DNA from: Liolophura sinensis
Lineage: Eukaryota; Mollusca; Polyplacophora; Chitonida; Chitonidae
DNA length: 64,000 nucleotides
Assembly (NCBI RefSeq): GCF_032854445.1
Contig: NC_088301.1
Span: forward strand, 14,630,281-14,694,280
Direction of reading: 5' to 3'
Part shown: positions 1-12,300 of the stretch, in pieces
Layout of the letters: the number at the start of each line of letters is the position of its first letter
How positions within the stretch are numbered: position 1 is the stretch's first letter
Notes under the pieces: model-generated
What the model was told of the DNA's origin: nothing
Seen by the model: the letters and a program-made list of their open reading frames with translations, nothing else
Databases searched by the model: none
Made by a program: the position numbers and the translations under genes

Positions 1-226
1 ACAGCATAGAGAGTAAACCCAGAGCAGCGACGACAGTGTGACAGCTGGCAAATGGTCACACGTTACAGGTGAAATACCGCCTCTTGTCAATATATCTCAG
101 TCAGGGTATTATTCTTACTGTTCATGTTAATGTATAGTAGCACCATGGCGTAAGCAGAATAAGGTGAAAAAATAAGAAAAAATGCAGTGACGTTAATTGC
201 AATTTATTAGACGTAAGTGGTCTAGA
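1..226 (-). repeat. R1 dispersed repeat, copy 1
   Basis: Read on the minus strand, this matches a repeat of about 0.4 kb seen about a dozen times in the window. Shared landmarks are TAATAAATTGCAATTAAC, ACCGGTTACGTGTGACCATT (with changes) and CACACTGTCGTCGCTGCTCT. No coding potential is seen. It abuts the retrotransposon remnant that follows. Confidence 0.75.
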
Positions 227-228
227 GC

Positions 229-1370
229 ATTTGACATGGTAGACCATGAATCTTACTCGGCAAGATTCCATAACATGCGGCGTCACTCAGGGCTCCATTT
301 TAGGTACTATTTTATTCATTACTTTACGTAGGTGATATCATAAATTCATCGGAGTTTCTTGATAAAACACTGTTCGCAGATGATACAAGCTTGCTCTTGT
401 CTCACGATGAAACGCGTACGTTAACCACATTAATAAATGAAGAAATAGAGAAGATTTATTTATGGCTATGCAGCAATAAAGTATCCTTAAATGTTGTAAG
501 AACATCAATTCATGTACTTCACTCCTGTACGTAAGAAGAAGAAAAATGACTTTTTGCCTTATGTTGTAATTGCCGCATCAGAAATAAAAAATGACTAAAA
601 CTTTTAAATTCTTGGTTGTATTCCTAAATGAAAAGCTTACCTGGACCACACATATAAACGAAATTTCTAAAAAAGCGTCTAAAATTTAGGCTGTATTAAC
701 CTTGTTAAAGAGTCATTAAGTAAAAAGCCTTGGTTACGTTATACTATACCCTTGTAAACCCCTGTCTCTCTTATTGCAGTGTTGTCAGGGGTAATATTTA
801 TCAAACATATTTAGTCCCTATTATCTTGCTACAAATAAGAGCTCTGCGAATCATAACTTTTCCCAAAAGACTTGAACACACCAAGCCTTTATTTATTCAG
901 CAGAAAATGTTGCCGCTAGCACTAATTAATACTTACGCAATACTACTATTAACCCATAAATTCTGGTACTCTCCGTGTGTATGCCATCTTTGTCACTTTT
1001 CAAGTTCCTGTTAGAGAGATTAAACCTGTGTCATCATTTTTTACTTAAGTAAAATTCTGTCTCCATCTAGATATTTGATATGTAGCTAATATTTCCTCAC
1101 TATATAATGTATATGAATATATTTGAACGTGTGTGCATTATTCTTGTTTATACAGTTATTTGACATATAATTGGAAATGCTGTGTGTCCATATACCTTCT
1201 CTCCTCAAATATGGGATAATATAAACTCCTCGGGGTTTCCGCTCCAGCCAGGGATCATTTTGATACAGTGTTTACAATTATTTGATATTTGTTATTAATT
1301 TACACACAAGCTGTGTTTCACACACCTATGTACACTTACATCAGGTGGAATAAATGAAATGAAATGACAT
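229..1370 (+). mobile_element. Decayed non-LTR retrotransposon (reverse transcriptase remnant)
   Basis: Translated pieces in shifting frames carry reverse-transcriptase landmarks in the right order: FDMVDHE near 230, GVTQGSILGTILF near 281-325 (RT block 4, usually GVPQGSILGPLLF), and FADDTSLLLSHDE near 375 (the catalytic FADD box). The C-terminal RT/thumb region follows at 730-1014, open for 94 residues with LYYTLVNPCLSYCSVV. A stretch of short ATGAA-type repeats near 1350 may be the 3' end. The type resembles CR1/Jockey-like elements. The frame changes several times and the segment between the first two blocks is shortened, so the copy is inactive. Family assignment beyond non-LTR is uncertain. 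Confidence 0.75.
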
Positions 1371-1786
1371 GAACTGTAAGGATCATACTTTAATGGTAAA
1401 TACTGATAGGTATTACTGGAGATGGGGGCTCGGTGGGAGGGGTGATCGTTGGGGGATGAATTGTGCAAGTTTTACGATTTAAAATATATCACTTGCGTCA
1501 AATTCAAAATGTTTTAAGCTGATATAAAGGAATTTTACAAAAAATAAAACGAGAAAAAGAGAAATAGTTGTATTGTTCAGACCATATTTATCAGGTCTCT
1601 CGCTCATAGTAATTACGGCTGTTCGAAATTCCTTTTGACTTAGTGATGTTCAAGGTCAGTAGGTCGCTTTAAGGTATATCTGCATGTAGCTAACAGATTT
1701 TAAGTTTCCGATCTAAGAATAATTTGCAGAGAAGACATGATTCAAGCACAGTTCGTCCAATGTAATCTATCTGGGGGCTGTTTCTT

Positions 1787-1888
1787 AAAGGGGTCGTAAC
1801 GTTACGCTGGCCTAATCACCATGACGTCGCATACTAACGGCATATGCCGCCTTGGTATTTACGACTGGCATAACGTTACGACCCCTTT
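1787..1888. mobile_element. 102-bp palindromic MITE-like element
   Basis: The ends are an 18-bp perfect inverted repeat, AAAGGGGTCGTAACGTTA, with further imperfect pairing inward. The arms contain the self-complementary CGTAACGTTACG (1795-1806), and the centre contains the perfect palindrome CGGCATATGCCG (1838-1849). It has no coding capacity. It is most simply a miniature inverted-repeat transposon; no second copy was seen in the window. Confidence 0.6.
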
Positions 1889-2111
1889 GAGGTCTTTTTG
1901 ATCTGATTGTTATCACTCGAGCCAGTTTCACAAAATACCAAAATTTTATAACAACTAAAACCCTCACATATCTAATGATACTTGTTATAATTATATATTA
2001 TGAGGCAATTGGCCTTCCATGTGAGCATCCAAAATCAAAATTTATAGATGACCATAGCTCACACCTGCAAGTTAGAATTTGAATTACATTATATGTTTTG
2101 TTTCTATTTAG

Positions 2112-2842
2112 CCTGGATTCGACAGATTTCTGGCGACTACGAATATTCCATTTATTCAGCGGGTGAGTGAACTGCCTAGTAGTGACGTGTAACCTTGGGC
2201 CAGAATCACTTAAAGGCCAATTCATTTGGCTTATAGGACTAATTTAATTAGCCAACTAGAAAAAAGTTTCTAGCCTGTTTCACATCGACTAAAACTTTTC
2301 TTGTTTATTTTAGTTTTTGATTTTTGTTTTAGCCTGCTCACGGTATCCGGTAGAGACCGGGGGAAACCCGCAGGTTGTTGACAGACCTTCCCATGTACGA
2401 CCGTGGATTTAAGTCTGAGAAATTGATGGTATACATGGAGAAGCACGGTGGTTTACTGCGGGTTGCTCCGGTTTTCCTCTTCCACCCATAAACCTGATCA
2501 TCGTTGTATAACTAAAGAATTCCTGTGATGGCAATAAGCTGAATGAAAAAGAAAAGGATATACATTTCTCACGACACGACATTTCTCCATGCATGTACTT
2601 TTTTCATGGTTCCGATACTGGAGTTAGACTTCTTAATTTTCTCTTCTTGAAAGTACCGGGAATTGATAACACCCATGTTATTGACACAAATATGTGTTTA
2701 TTTTTTTCCAGGTGGATCGTTTATCCTTGCGTCTTTCTGTGGTATAATGATGATGAAGACAAAGAAAACAGAATATTTGCCTAAAAATAGACTTTCTGCA
2801 ACCAGAGACAATATTGGAGAAAACCAAAATGGTGTCTTATGA
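2112..2842 (+). CDS. Monocarboxylate transporter-like (SLC16 family), last two exons of a partial gene
   Basis: Exon 2112-2162 (51 nt, acceptor tttag, donor GTGAGT) encodes WIRQISGDYEYSIYSAG. Exon 2712-2842 (acceptor tttttccag) encodes a last membrane segment and a cytoplasmic tail containing MMMKTKKTEYLPKNR, ending in TGA. Both exons match, in length, phase and sequence, the last two exons of the complete SLC16-like gene at 9347-14996 (51-nt exon encoding WFRQISRDFKFSFYTAG, then MMMKTKKT). MCT proteins are 12-helix plasma-membrane carriers of monocarboxylates and related solutes; this piece covers the region near helix 12 and the C terminus. The tail is longer than that of the downstream paralog. 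An AATAAA signal lies 9 bases after the stop. The remaining exons must lie left of the window, because the 810-nt core exon is absent from 1-2111. Confidence 0.85.
2340..2405 (-). mobile_element. SINE-A fragment
   Basis: Minus-strand match to the middle of the tRNA-derived SINE described at 32829 (segment around the GGGAAGGTCTG and GGGTTTCCCCC landmarks). It lies in the intron between the two visible exons of the upstream SLC16-like gene. Confidence 0.6.
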
Positions 2843-2850
2843 AAAGTCTT

Positions 2851-2856
2851 AATAAA
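2851..2856 (+). terminator. Polyadenylation signal of the upstream SLC16-like gene
   Basis: A perfect AATAAA sits 9 bases after the TGA stop at 2840-2842. Such a short distance is unusual but possible. A T-rich and GT-containing stretch follows. Confidence 0.5.
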
Positions 2857-3604
2857 TTGGTTTTCGTTTAACCTGTATTTACTGTTTTATTAGGGCCGAT
2901 TTTCCCAGGACATATTTTTGTAATCATGATTTCCACAAAGCTTAATCACACAATTGCTCATACAATGCAAGATGTATACAGTTCAAAGCAATACACCAGC
3001 TAATGTTCTAAAAGTGCAAAAAGCTGATTGAAAATTCGAAAATACTCTTAAAAAATCGAACCCTGTGTGTTTAACTTAATAGGATAAAAAACTGTTGACT
3101 TCTTCTCTTTGCATGATTCAATCCTTTTTTCGTACTTTATATACTTTCTTAGTTCTTTGGTAGTTTGTGTTACACGTCGTTTTTGAGAATTGGCATTGGG
3201 GTCATTGACCTAGAACGTCCTTATTGGTTGACGCCTGGTACACGAATAGATCCATAATTTACTGATGTTTGCCCAAAACATCCACGTCGTGCCATTAGTA
3301 CAGGACTCTCACAAATCTGGGTAAATCTGTATTTCGTAACCATGCTAGCAAGTGACGTCGCCTTGTGCATATCCACCTAAGCGAAGTCAAGTCTGCTGGA
3401 CATTAAAGGTAATGGATAGACTGACCGTGGCAATCAAATCGTCGCTTTACAGTAAGAGTGTTAGATCGACTGTCGGGTTCTACTTTACACTGCTTTTGTG
3501 TGATATATGCTCACATGGTAACTGTTTATAGATCAAACGAGCGAGTTGATTTTCCTTTAAAATGGTCGACTTCATCTGAGAATATGGATATGTATATGTA
3601 CAAA
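2857..3604. other. Intergenic, nothing recognised
   Basis: AT-rich sequence between the two tandem SLC16-like genes. I see no exon-like reading frame, tRNA or tandem repeat here. Confidence 0.5.
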
Positions 3605-3760
3605 CTGTCCAGTTACTGAGGTGAAATAACAAGAGGACGTATTTCATTGGTTACTTGTGACCATTTGCCAGCTATCACACTGTCGTCGCTGCTCTGGTTT
3701 TACTCTCTATACTGTAGGCCTATGTCTTTAATTATACTTATATGATTAATTATATATCGC
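3605..3760 (+). repeat. R1 dispersed repeat, 3' part
   Basis: Contains the shared R1 segment AACAAGAGGACGTATTTCA followed by CACACTGTCGTCGCTGCTCT and a Y-rich end running into TTAATTATA. Only the 3' half of the family consensus is present. Confidence 0.75.
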
Positions 3761-4734
3761 CACGCATCTTGTAATTTTTCTCTATCTCCATTTTTAAACC
3801 GCTCCAGAGGTATGTGAAGTAATAGTATTTTGTCATTATGGCAACACCCAAGGGAGTGGGTAGCAGACCTGAGGGGAAAAAAACCGTTCTATTAAAATCA
3901 GGCAAAATTGTGACATATTTTATCTAGAGGCAAAATAACAGTACAAAAATGAATATTATTTGTATAACAGTATTAGCCTTTGAAAGCCCCACCACTAATC
4001 ACGCCGCGGGTAAAAATGCGCGTGAATTACGCATGTCTGACCTTGGGCGGGTGGAGGTGGAAGGTGTTGTTATCTTTACTTGTAAGGCTGCATGGAGAGT
4101 TTGTTGTTAGACGAGCAAGGTTGTTCCTTTTTTTCGTCAGTAAATTAACCGTTTAATTAGTTCACTGCAGCTAAATATACCCCAGCATGGATCGGGGACG
4201 CTCTACTTGATCCGAAATTCGTGCTCTGTTAGTTTAGAGAGAAAAAAGTTTTTGATATGAACATACTCTCTTTCAGCCACTTGCCCCCCAAACCAGAAAC
4301 AGCGATATTTAAACGGCAGGGCGAGATTTATTCGAGATTCTGTCGTGATAAGGAAAACAGCGTGTCACTTACGTGAGTTTTAGTCAAGAATCTCGTGTAA
4401 ATCTCGGACTTGCGTGAGAATCTGCTCGAAATAACTGATGTATGTGCTCAAGCTTAAATGGCAACTCTTCTCTGGACAAGCAACATCCTGACGAGATTTG
4501 TGGACAACACGATATTTTGAGCAATAGCACGTTCTGCCAACAAATCTCGAATGAATCATGACTAAATCTTGCGATGTACACTAAATATCGGCTGAATCAC
4601 AGCCGAATCTTGCGCTGTCATGCATTTTTTGGTCAGAATTTCGCCTTCTCTTAAGACTGAAGGGAAAGTTACAGTCTTCAGTAAAAAAATTCGACATTCA
4701 GACCCTGTCGCAAGATAAACACGTGTTTGCGGAT

Positions 4735-4998
4735 CGTCTGAATTGTCGTATAGACCAGCTGGTGTAAGGCAGATGTTTTGGAGGGATCTTGGCCACATGC
4801 AGATTCCATAGAAGATACATGTACGTTGAATTATCTTCTAGACAACCTGGCGTTGGGCAGATGTTTGGCGAGAGCATGGCCGCATCCGGCTTGCCCCATA
4901 AGGCACTGTCAGAATTGTCGTATATATATCTTATACAACCTGGTTTAGGGCATATATTTACGAGGGAATATGGCCGCGTCCGGCTTCCTTAGAAGATA
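4735..4998 (+). repeat. Diverged tandem repeat, about 88 bp x 3
   Basis: Three imperfect copies begin near 4735, 4830 and 4912. Each has a GTCGTATA or TCTTCTAGACAACCTGG start, a central GGGCAGATGTTT-like segment and a GGCCGCATCCGGCTT-like end followed by AGAAGATA. Copies differ at many positions, so the array is old. Small open frames here are accidental. Confidence 0.5.
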
Positions 4999-7185
4999 GT
5001 GTGTAAATCGTCTTAGACAACCTTCATGAACCTGCTGAGCTAGCTTGAAAAATCAGGGTAAATTGTTCTGTGCCGAGATGGGGCATTGTTACCTGTGCTA
5101 AATTAAGACGAAATCACCAGTATGCTACTTTTTTCTTTCCTTGATCACCGAAACATTACACTTGTTGTATTTCACTGGCTCACGAAAAATATTTTCAACG
5201 ATTTTTTTTCATGAATGTTAAATGTGTTTATAGTTCACCTGTGCTCAATTCGTATACCGACTTTAAACGGGCCAGCTTGACCTACATGCATGTGAAAACC
5301 GCTTCTGTTTGATACACTCTGCACCCATTCGTCAACTCATGGCGGTGAAGGCAGCTGTGTAGGGGGCCTCAGGCGACACCCACAGTAAGAACCACAACTA
5401 CAACTTCGGAGAAGCGATCTTAGTTCCCTGGTGACTAGCTGGGTTTCAAACCATTGAGTGCTTTGTCAATTTTCAAGGACCCACCCTGAATATTGGAAAT
5501 GGCTGGATTTGCCCAAGATTTTTCTAGCTATTGACTTCTCAGTGTAGCATGTCGTCTTGGTTCTTCAAAGATTGCGCTCTGCTTTAGAAGGTAGGTCAAG
5601 TATTGGTGGAACGCCATATAAGATTTCTTCGACATGCGGTTCGTGTCTAAATTTGTTGACAATTGGGCTGTTTCGCAAGCTATAAATAAATATTTCGTCG
5701 TACATTGTCTGACCGATATAATGCTAAAAATGTGAGAAATGGAAAGACAAAATAGTATCTTTCAGAAATAGTGCATTTATTCCAAACTATCAGAAACAGT
5801 GAGCAATGAACAGTGACCAGGGAGTGATACCGGGGTATCCCATCAGTGGTGTCTACAACAGACAAAAGAAACAATTGTTGAGTAGCCATGATAGCAAAAG
5901 ACCAAAACAAATGTGATATCTATATGTTACTTACTTTACGTGCCTACCCAGTATACCATTACATAAGAACTCCAGTAGTCCCATACCACAGAGTAGTACC
6001 ACAGACTCCAAAGTAATTGGCGTGGTTAGTTCAATACACACCATTAACTGATATGCATATGAAATATTATTGTACGGTCGGTAAACAATTAAAACACAGT
6101 AGCTGAAAACCTCTAATTGTATGGTACAAGCTGCATATTGTCCATGCAGATCCTTTTAAACTAAACTAGCCTGTGGCTTTCATACAGCCATCTCAGTTAC
6201 ACCTTTCATTATATGAGTCTTACATGCATGAATACCATGACTGTGTAACTATAAACTGTTTTATGTTTTATGACTTTTAAAGTTAACATGAACAGTAACT
6301 CTGGTAATAGAGAATTAGCTAACTTACACATGTTTTAATGTAACTATTAAAAACATGATATTTGACTTAGTGGTCAGATCTCACTGGAACATCACCTAAT
6401 ACAACAATACACTGCGCATTCAGTAATGTGAACAATGCTGTCATTTACCTGTCTGCACAAACCAACTAAACAACTGACATCACTGAATGTTTTAACACGG
6501 CCCTTAATTAACTGTACATACCTGCCACGATATTCAGAAAATGTGTAACTTCACGGAAAGTTATTTACCTAGCATGGTATCAGACAGCACAATGTCTAGC
6601 ACTGCCACAAGTCTTGTTACACGGATTCTGAAAACAGTCATCTGTAGTAATCCTAAGCAAACAATCAGTTGAACACTTACAGTGAAAAATGAATGACTAG
6701 CTGTAACACATGTTCATAGTTCCTACGTGAAACTACACACTCAGGGGATTCATACTTGTCCAAATGAACTAAAATGACGAATGGATTAATTACCCAAATG
6801 TACCCAAATTATCCTGGATGCATATTTCTTACTGTTTTACTGACATGTTAATTGCGTTAACACCATTGCTAAAGGTAACGTTTGACCTTAGATCGTTACA
6901 AATGGATTATGTGATCAATACATCCATCCCTCCAAATCGTTTTTCAAAGGGGCCCAAAGCCAATTTGTTTTCGTTACCTTGTTTGCATTTGACCTTAGCT
7001 CGTTATAACTGAATTATGTGATTAATACATGTGTTGAGCATCCCAAAAACTGATTTAATTATCAAAATCGTTGATAACCACAGAATCGCAAACAGTTAAA
7101 ACTCATATGTTTGGGGCAAGTTGCAATACTTCCGGTTGATATGTTGCAACGTCTATTATGCATATAACTGAAATCAAACTCCTTG
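4999..7185. other. Intergenic, nothing recognised
   Basis: About 2.2 kb of AT-rich intergenic sequence. Short open frames (for example minus strand 5680-5910) lack splice context and family resemblance. No repeat of the families named elsewhere was recognised. Confidence 0.45.
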
Positions 7186-7188
7186 GTC

Positions 7189-7345
7189 TTTACAATGAGT
7201 ATGTATTGTTTACAATGAGTATATGTTATTTACAATGAGTATATATTGTTTACAGTGTGTATATGTTGTTTACAATGAGTATATATTGTTTACAGTGTGT
7301 ATATGTTGTTTACAATGAGTATATATTGTTTACAGTGTGTATAAT
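7189..7345 (+). repeat. 20-bp minisatellite, about 8 copies
   Basis: Units alternate between TTTACAATGAGTATATATTG and TTTACAGTGTGTATATGTTG. The alternation implies a 40-bp higher-order unit in the second half. Confidence 0.85.
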
Positions 7346-7915
7346 TCTCTTTTAAGTAAATGTGGCGTCCGTAATCTCTGGCACTTTGCTTCATGATATG
7401 AATGTGTGTAATTCTGCATAGCATGGGGCTAGGGGCATGTATTCATCGCATTGAATTAGCTCGCTGCATTGATGTATGAAGAGTTGCAATTAAAACGCAA
7501 CTGAGATATATGTTTTATTATCGGCAACTTATATATTAGCATGGTACTCGATTTGAACACTCATATCACTCATCCGCCTAGAACGTACTTAGCGCTTTTA
7601 CAACATCATTAAAAAAAAACTGTTCCTAATTTAGTATTTTATATACTTTCCTAGTTCTTTTCAGTTTCATTCAACCAGGATGGTTGATACCATTATCGGT
7701 TATGGTGGTCTTTCATATAATAAACTACAGTTCATTGAATAAGGACTAAGGAGTACAGGAATGGTGCGCGTTTGTAATCATTTGGTTCGTTTCTAATCAG
7801 CCACGACTTTCAAGTAAATAGAGTTCGTCATTATAACAAATATATTGTTGTATGTGCTGTGTGTTTTATTAAGTATCTTTGATTTGGCAACTTACCTCGC
7901 CTATTAATGCAATGT

Positions 7916-8195
7916 GTCTCGACTTGGTCCGTGGTTTAGGTCGGGCACTCTGGCCTCGACTTGGTCCGTGGTTTAGTTCGGGGCACTCTGATCTCGACTG
8001 GGTCCGTGGTCCGTGGTTTAGGTCGGGCACTCTGGCCTCGACTTGGTCCGTGGTTTAGTTCGGGCACTCTGATCTCGACTTGGTCCCTGGTCCGTGGTTT
8101 AGTTCGGGCACTCTGGCCACGACTTGGTCCGTGGTTTAGTTCGGGCACTCTGGCCTCGACTTGGTCGGTGGTTTAGTTCGGGCACTCTGGCCAGC
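7916..8195 (+). repeat. 37-bp GC-rich minisatellite, about 7 copies
   Basis: The unit begins CTCGACTTGGTCCGTGGTTT and ends TCGGGCACTCTGG. Some copies carry an internal duplication of TCCGTGG that lengthens the unit. The open frames that cross it on both strands are products of the repeat. It stands out from its AT-rich flanks. Confidence 0.9.
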
Positions 8196-8624
8196 TACTT
8201 CCAGGAAACTGACCACTGTTATATTAGTGAAATATTCTTGAGAACGCCCTTTTTTTCCAGTTGCTTTGGTTGATTGATCGATTAACCAATAAAATGAAGA
8301 AAAAAAACACATACATTCGCATCATATCTGATCACGCATTCTCTGCCCACCGTCTAACATGCAACAAAACCTATAACCTTGAAAACATAAAATGTACTGA
8401 GTTCAGTAAAAGATATTAAAAGGCTAGCAATATTTTAAAGGATGGCTTTACCAATCTCATATTCTTTCACTTCATAAAGGCTAAATATTCAGTCTTCAAG
8501 CCAAAATCCAACTATCCAAATCGACCAAATCGAACCATAGGGAAAAATTTCGTTGATGTAAGCAGTTTGCATGCTGTTGGCGGATTAGACGTCCCCGAGG
8601 CCAGGTCCTTTGCATTGTTTGCAT

Positions 8625-9130
8625 TCAACTAAATGAGATGACAACACAGCATTTCGAGTACCGTCTAGGCCAATGACGTCTAATAAATTTCCAGTAACAT
8701 CTCTGCATTTTTTAAACCTACTTTTGTTAAAGTCGCTGTGCCAGTGGGGTAATTTGCTACTATTTAAGCACTTACATGATCTGCCAGAATAAAACCCAAA
8801 CTGAGGTAGATGATAAGAGGACGTATATCAGCGTTTACGTGTGATCCTTTGCCAACCATCACACTATCGTCGGTGCTCTGGTTTTACTCTATGTGAGGAC
8901 GTATATCAGCGTTTACGTGTGATCCTTTGCCAACCATCACACTATCGTCGGTGCTCTGGTTTTACTCTATGTAGGGACGTATATCAGCGTTTACGTGTGA
9001 TCCTTTGCCAACGATCACACTATCGTCGGTGCTCTGGTTTTACTCTATTGAGGACGTATATCAGCGTTTACGTGTGATCCTTTGCCAACGATCACACTAT
9101 CGTCGGTGCTCTGGTTTTACTCTATGTGCT
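8625..9130 (+). repeat. R1 dispersed repeat with internal 78-bp tandem amplification
   Basis: The 5' part (GATGACAACACAGCATTT, GACGTCTAATAAATTTCC) is R1. From 8817 the 3' segment, starting GAGGACGTATATCAGCG and ending TTTTACTCTATG, is repeated four times at a period of 77-78 bp (starts near 8817, 8895, 8972, 9050). The array ends about 220 bp upstream of the start codon of the complete SLC16-like gene. Confidence 0.85.
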
Positions 9131-9346
9131 GTTTTATGTTGCATACCACGATGGTAACTGCATGCATAGGAGTCGTAAAGTATTTCATAATGCTTTACTG
9201 GCACAATATCGAAAATGCCATACCTGCTCAGCATTTCCATCTATCAAGAGAACAATATCTATGATTTTCAAACTTCACTTTACAATTATCTAGTATCCAG
9301 TGTTTGCGTTATATTTTTAAGGAGACCACTCTTTGAACGATCTGTC

Positions 9347-12300
9347 ATGATGGATGCCGCCTGCAATAATGTGGACAGCGACATTGAGGAGATGAACCAC
9401 AAAGCTGATATTGAAATCGAGATAACGCAAACTCCAAGGCACCTTAATGACGTAGACAAAGGCTGGGCGTGGGTGGCCTTGTTCGCTGGCTTTGTGACCA
9501 TGGTGAGTAGAATGACTTGCCAAAGGCTGTTGACATGTCTGTGATGAAGGCTAAAATCCGCACTACGTCTGCATGGAGGACGATCGAATGGGTAATGGCT
9601 GGCAACAACCTACGAATCACATATACATTTTTTTGCCGTCTTGCTATACTCATGCGAGTTGGAATTTTTGTAGTTCCCTTGCAAAATAGTAGAATAAAAA
9701 ACCCACTTTACGTTCATCGATTATATAGGTCTAGCACATGAGCTTTATAAAAGATGTGGCCTCGGACCTTTATTAATTTTCCATAGCGACAATGTTAATG
9801 TTTTAGCGCTGAAACTCAGCCGTGAAGATTAGTGTGGGCAATAAGCATTGGTGCCTGCCTTGCCAGGCTTGTGAGAAAGGAGCCATAGAAATGTTGGCAT
9901 AGGTTAACAGCTTGCTTGCCTCCACTCATAATCCTGACCGTCCCCATATACATGTCTCAGTGACCGTCCCCACATCCATGTTTCAGTGACCGTCCTCACA
10001 TGCATGTCTGTGACCATCCTCACATACATGTCTCAGTGACCGTCCCCACATGCATATCTCAGTGACCGTCCCACATCAATGTTTCAGTGACCGTCCTCAC
10101 ATGCATGTCTCAGTGACCGGTCCTCACATGCATATCTCAGTGACCGTCCCACATCAATGTTTTAGTGACCGTCCTCACATACATGTCTCAGTGACCGTCC
10201 TCACATGCATGTCCCAGTGACCGTCCTCACATGCATGTCCCAGTGACCGTCCTCACATACATGCATTGATTTAATGTGTTTGTATGTTAAATGTGATGAC
10301 AACAGAGCATTTTGAGTAATTCTAGACTAGTGACTTCTAATAAATTGCTGTTAACATTTTTTTTACCTAATTCTGCTCACGCCATGGTTCAGGAAGCGTG
10401 TAAATTGCTACTATTTATGCATTTATGTGAGAAAGTTACAATAAAACCCTGACTTGTGGTAAATTGCTACTATTTATGCATTTATGTGAAAAGTTACAAT
10501 AAAACCCTGACTGTGGTAAATTGACAAGAGGACCTATTTCACTGGTTAGGTGTGACCATTTTCCAGCTATCATACTGTCGTCCCTGTTCTGGTATTACCT
10601 TTGCCCTACGCTTTTAATTATATTCTATATTTATCTGTAATATAGTAGATGTTGATTAATATGCTTAAAGTATTTTTGTGTTTACAGGTGTTCGTTGGCG
10701 GATGTGTAAGTGCTGTGGGCTTCATTCATATCTATCTGATGGAAGCCATGGGCGAGAGCGCGGTAAAAACGGCTTGGATCGGGTCGTTGTGTTCAGGGCT
10801 ACTTAGCCTTTTTGGTGAGCCGATATATTCGTCGCCTCATTATTTCTCAAGAACACAGCGGCAGTTTAATTTCACAAAGCTTTATAAACCAAACCGATTT
10901 GGAACCCAAATTACGCGTAGGAGTGAGAAGGCTTTTAACTGATACACGCATATAGTTGCATTGTTCCGCAAAGTTGAACTGACATTAGATGTCAACTCGA
11001 ATCAAATGTAAGGTCATAGGATATGTCGTTTCGACAAACCATAACTTGGTGGTAAGGATTAAACCTATTGTCTTAAAGTTTTAAGTAGCAGTATTAGCCC
11101 TCAACCTGGAGAAAAAGTGGTAATGCATATAGTTAGATCAGCAATAACACTATATAACATAGAAGAAAAAATGGTAATGTATCTAGCTAGATCAGCAGGA
11201 ACTCTACATAGAAGAAAAGGTGGCAACATGGGAAGCTAATAATCCAGCTGGCTTTTTCAGATTGTGAGTTCGATTCCTATCATTTCTTACACTGGTTTTC
11301 GTACGTAGAAAGGTCTATTAGCGGGTAGTCGTCAGATTACCCCGGCCTCTGTCCGGTTTCCACTCACCATAAAGTGAGAGTGAAGTGAAGTGACCGAGAA
11401 AGACAAAGGTATTCAGGTGTCAGATCCCGTGAGACATAACCTCACCAATTAAATAAATTATACATATAATTGTAATATTTATTTAATTGGTGTTTTATGC
11501 CGTAATAAATATGTACATCGTATTTTAGTGCTAATATGCATGGATGATATATCGTATACATATACTATAGATAATGAAAGCTATATGCTGCCAAAATTTG
11601 TACGTAGTGACGTGTCACGTGTTAGGTGTTAGCTTGTCGTCAGATTGCACGAGGGTACAAACACCTACATGCGTTTATCTGTTCACCTGTCCCATGTGCT
11701 TTGCCCGGTTTCCTCTCACCATAACGCTGGCCGCCGTCGCATGAGTGAAACATTCATGAGTACGACGTAAAATACCAAGCAAACAGACATCCTAATACAG
11801 TGTGTATTCTAAACAGTCATATTAATTAGCTCACGCATTTATATATATAAAAAAAAAAAAACAAAACAAAAAAAAAACACACACACAGACACAGTATCGG
11901 GCGACACAACACACAACTACTAGCACGTCTGAAGCGAAGCCACTTCAGAAGTTTTCCTAGTAGGGACAATAGTATTTATATGATAACATAGTGGTATGGG
12001 TCCTTTTGACCCACATCTGGAGCGATGTTACACATGCAGCACCCACGTTGGTTTCTATCAATTATATAAGTCTAGCACAACAGTGCGAAAACAGTGTGAT
12101 AGTTGGCAAATGGTCAGACGTAACCGGTGAAATACGCCCTCTTGTTAGTTTAGATCAGTTAGGGTTTTATCTGTTCATCTAAATTCTTAAATATCACAAA
12201 TTTACACATCCCTTAACCCTGTGACTTAAGCAGAATTAGGTAAAAAATGCAGTGATGTTAATTGCAATTTATTAACCGTCATTGGTCTTGTGAATTGCCT

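Noticed and set aside
7936-8176. Repetitive open frames on both strands
   Set aside because: Explained by the 37-bp minisatellite.
9928-10265. CRISPR-like array of short repeats
   Set aside because: Contiguous 26-bp minisatellite without unique spacers, in an intron of an animal gene.
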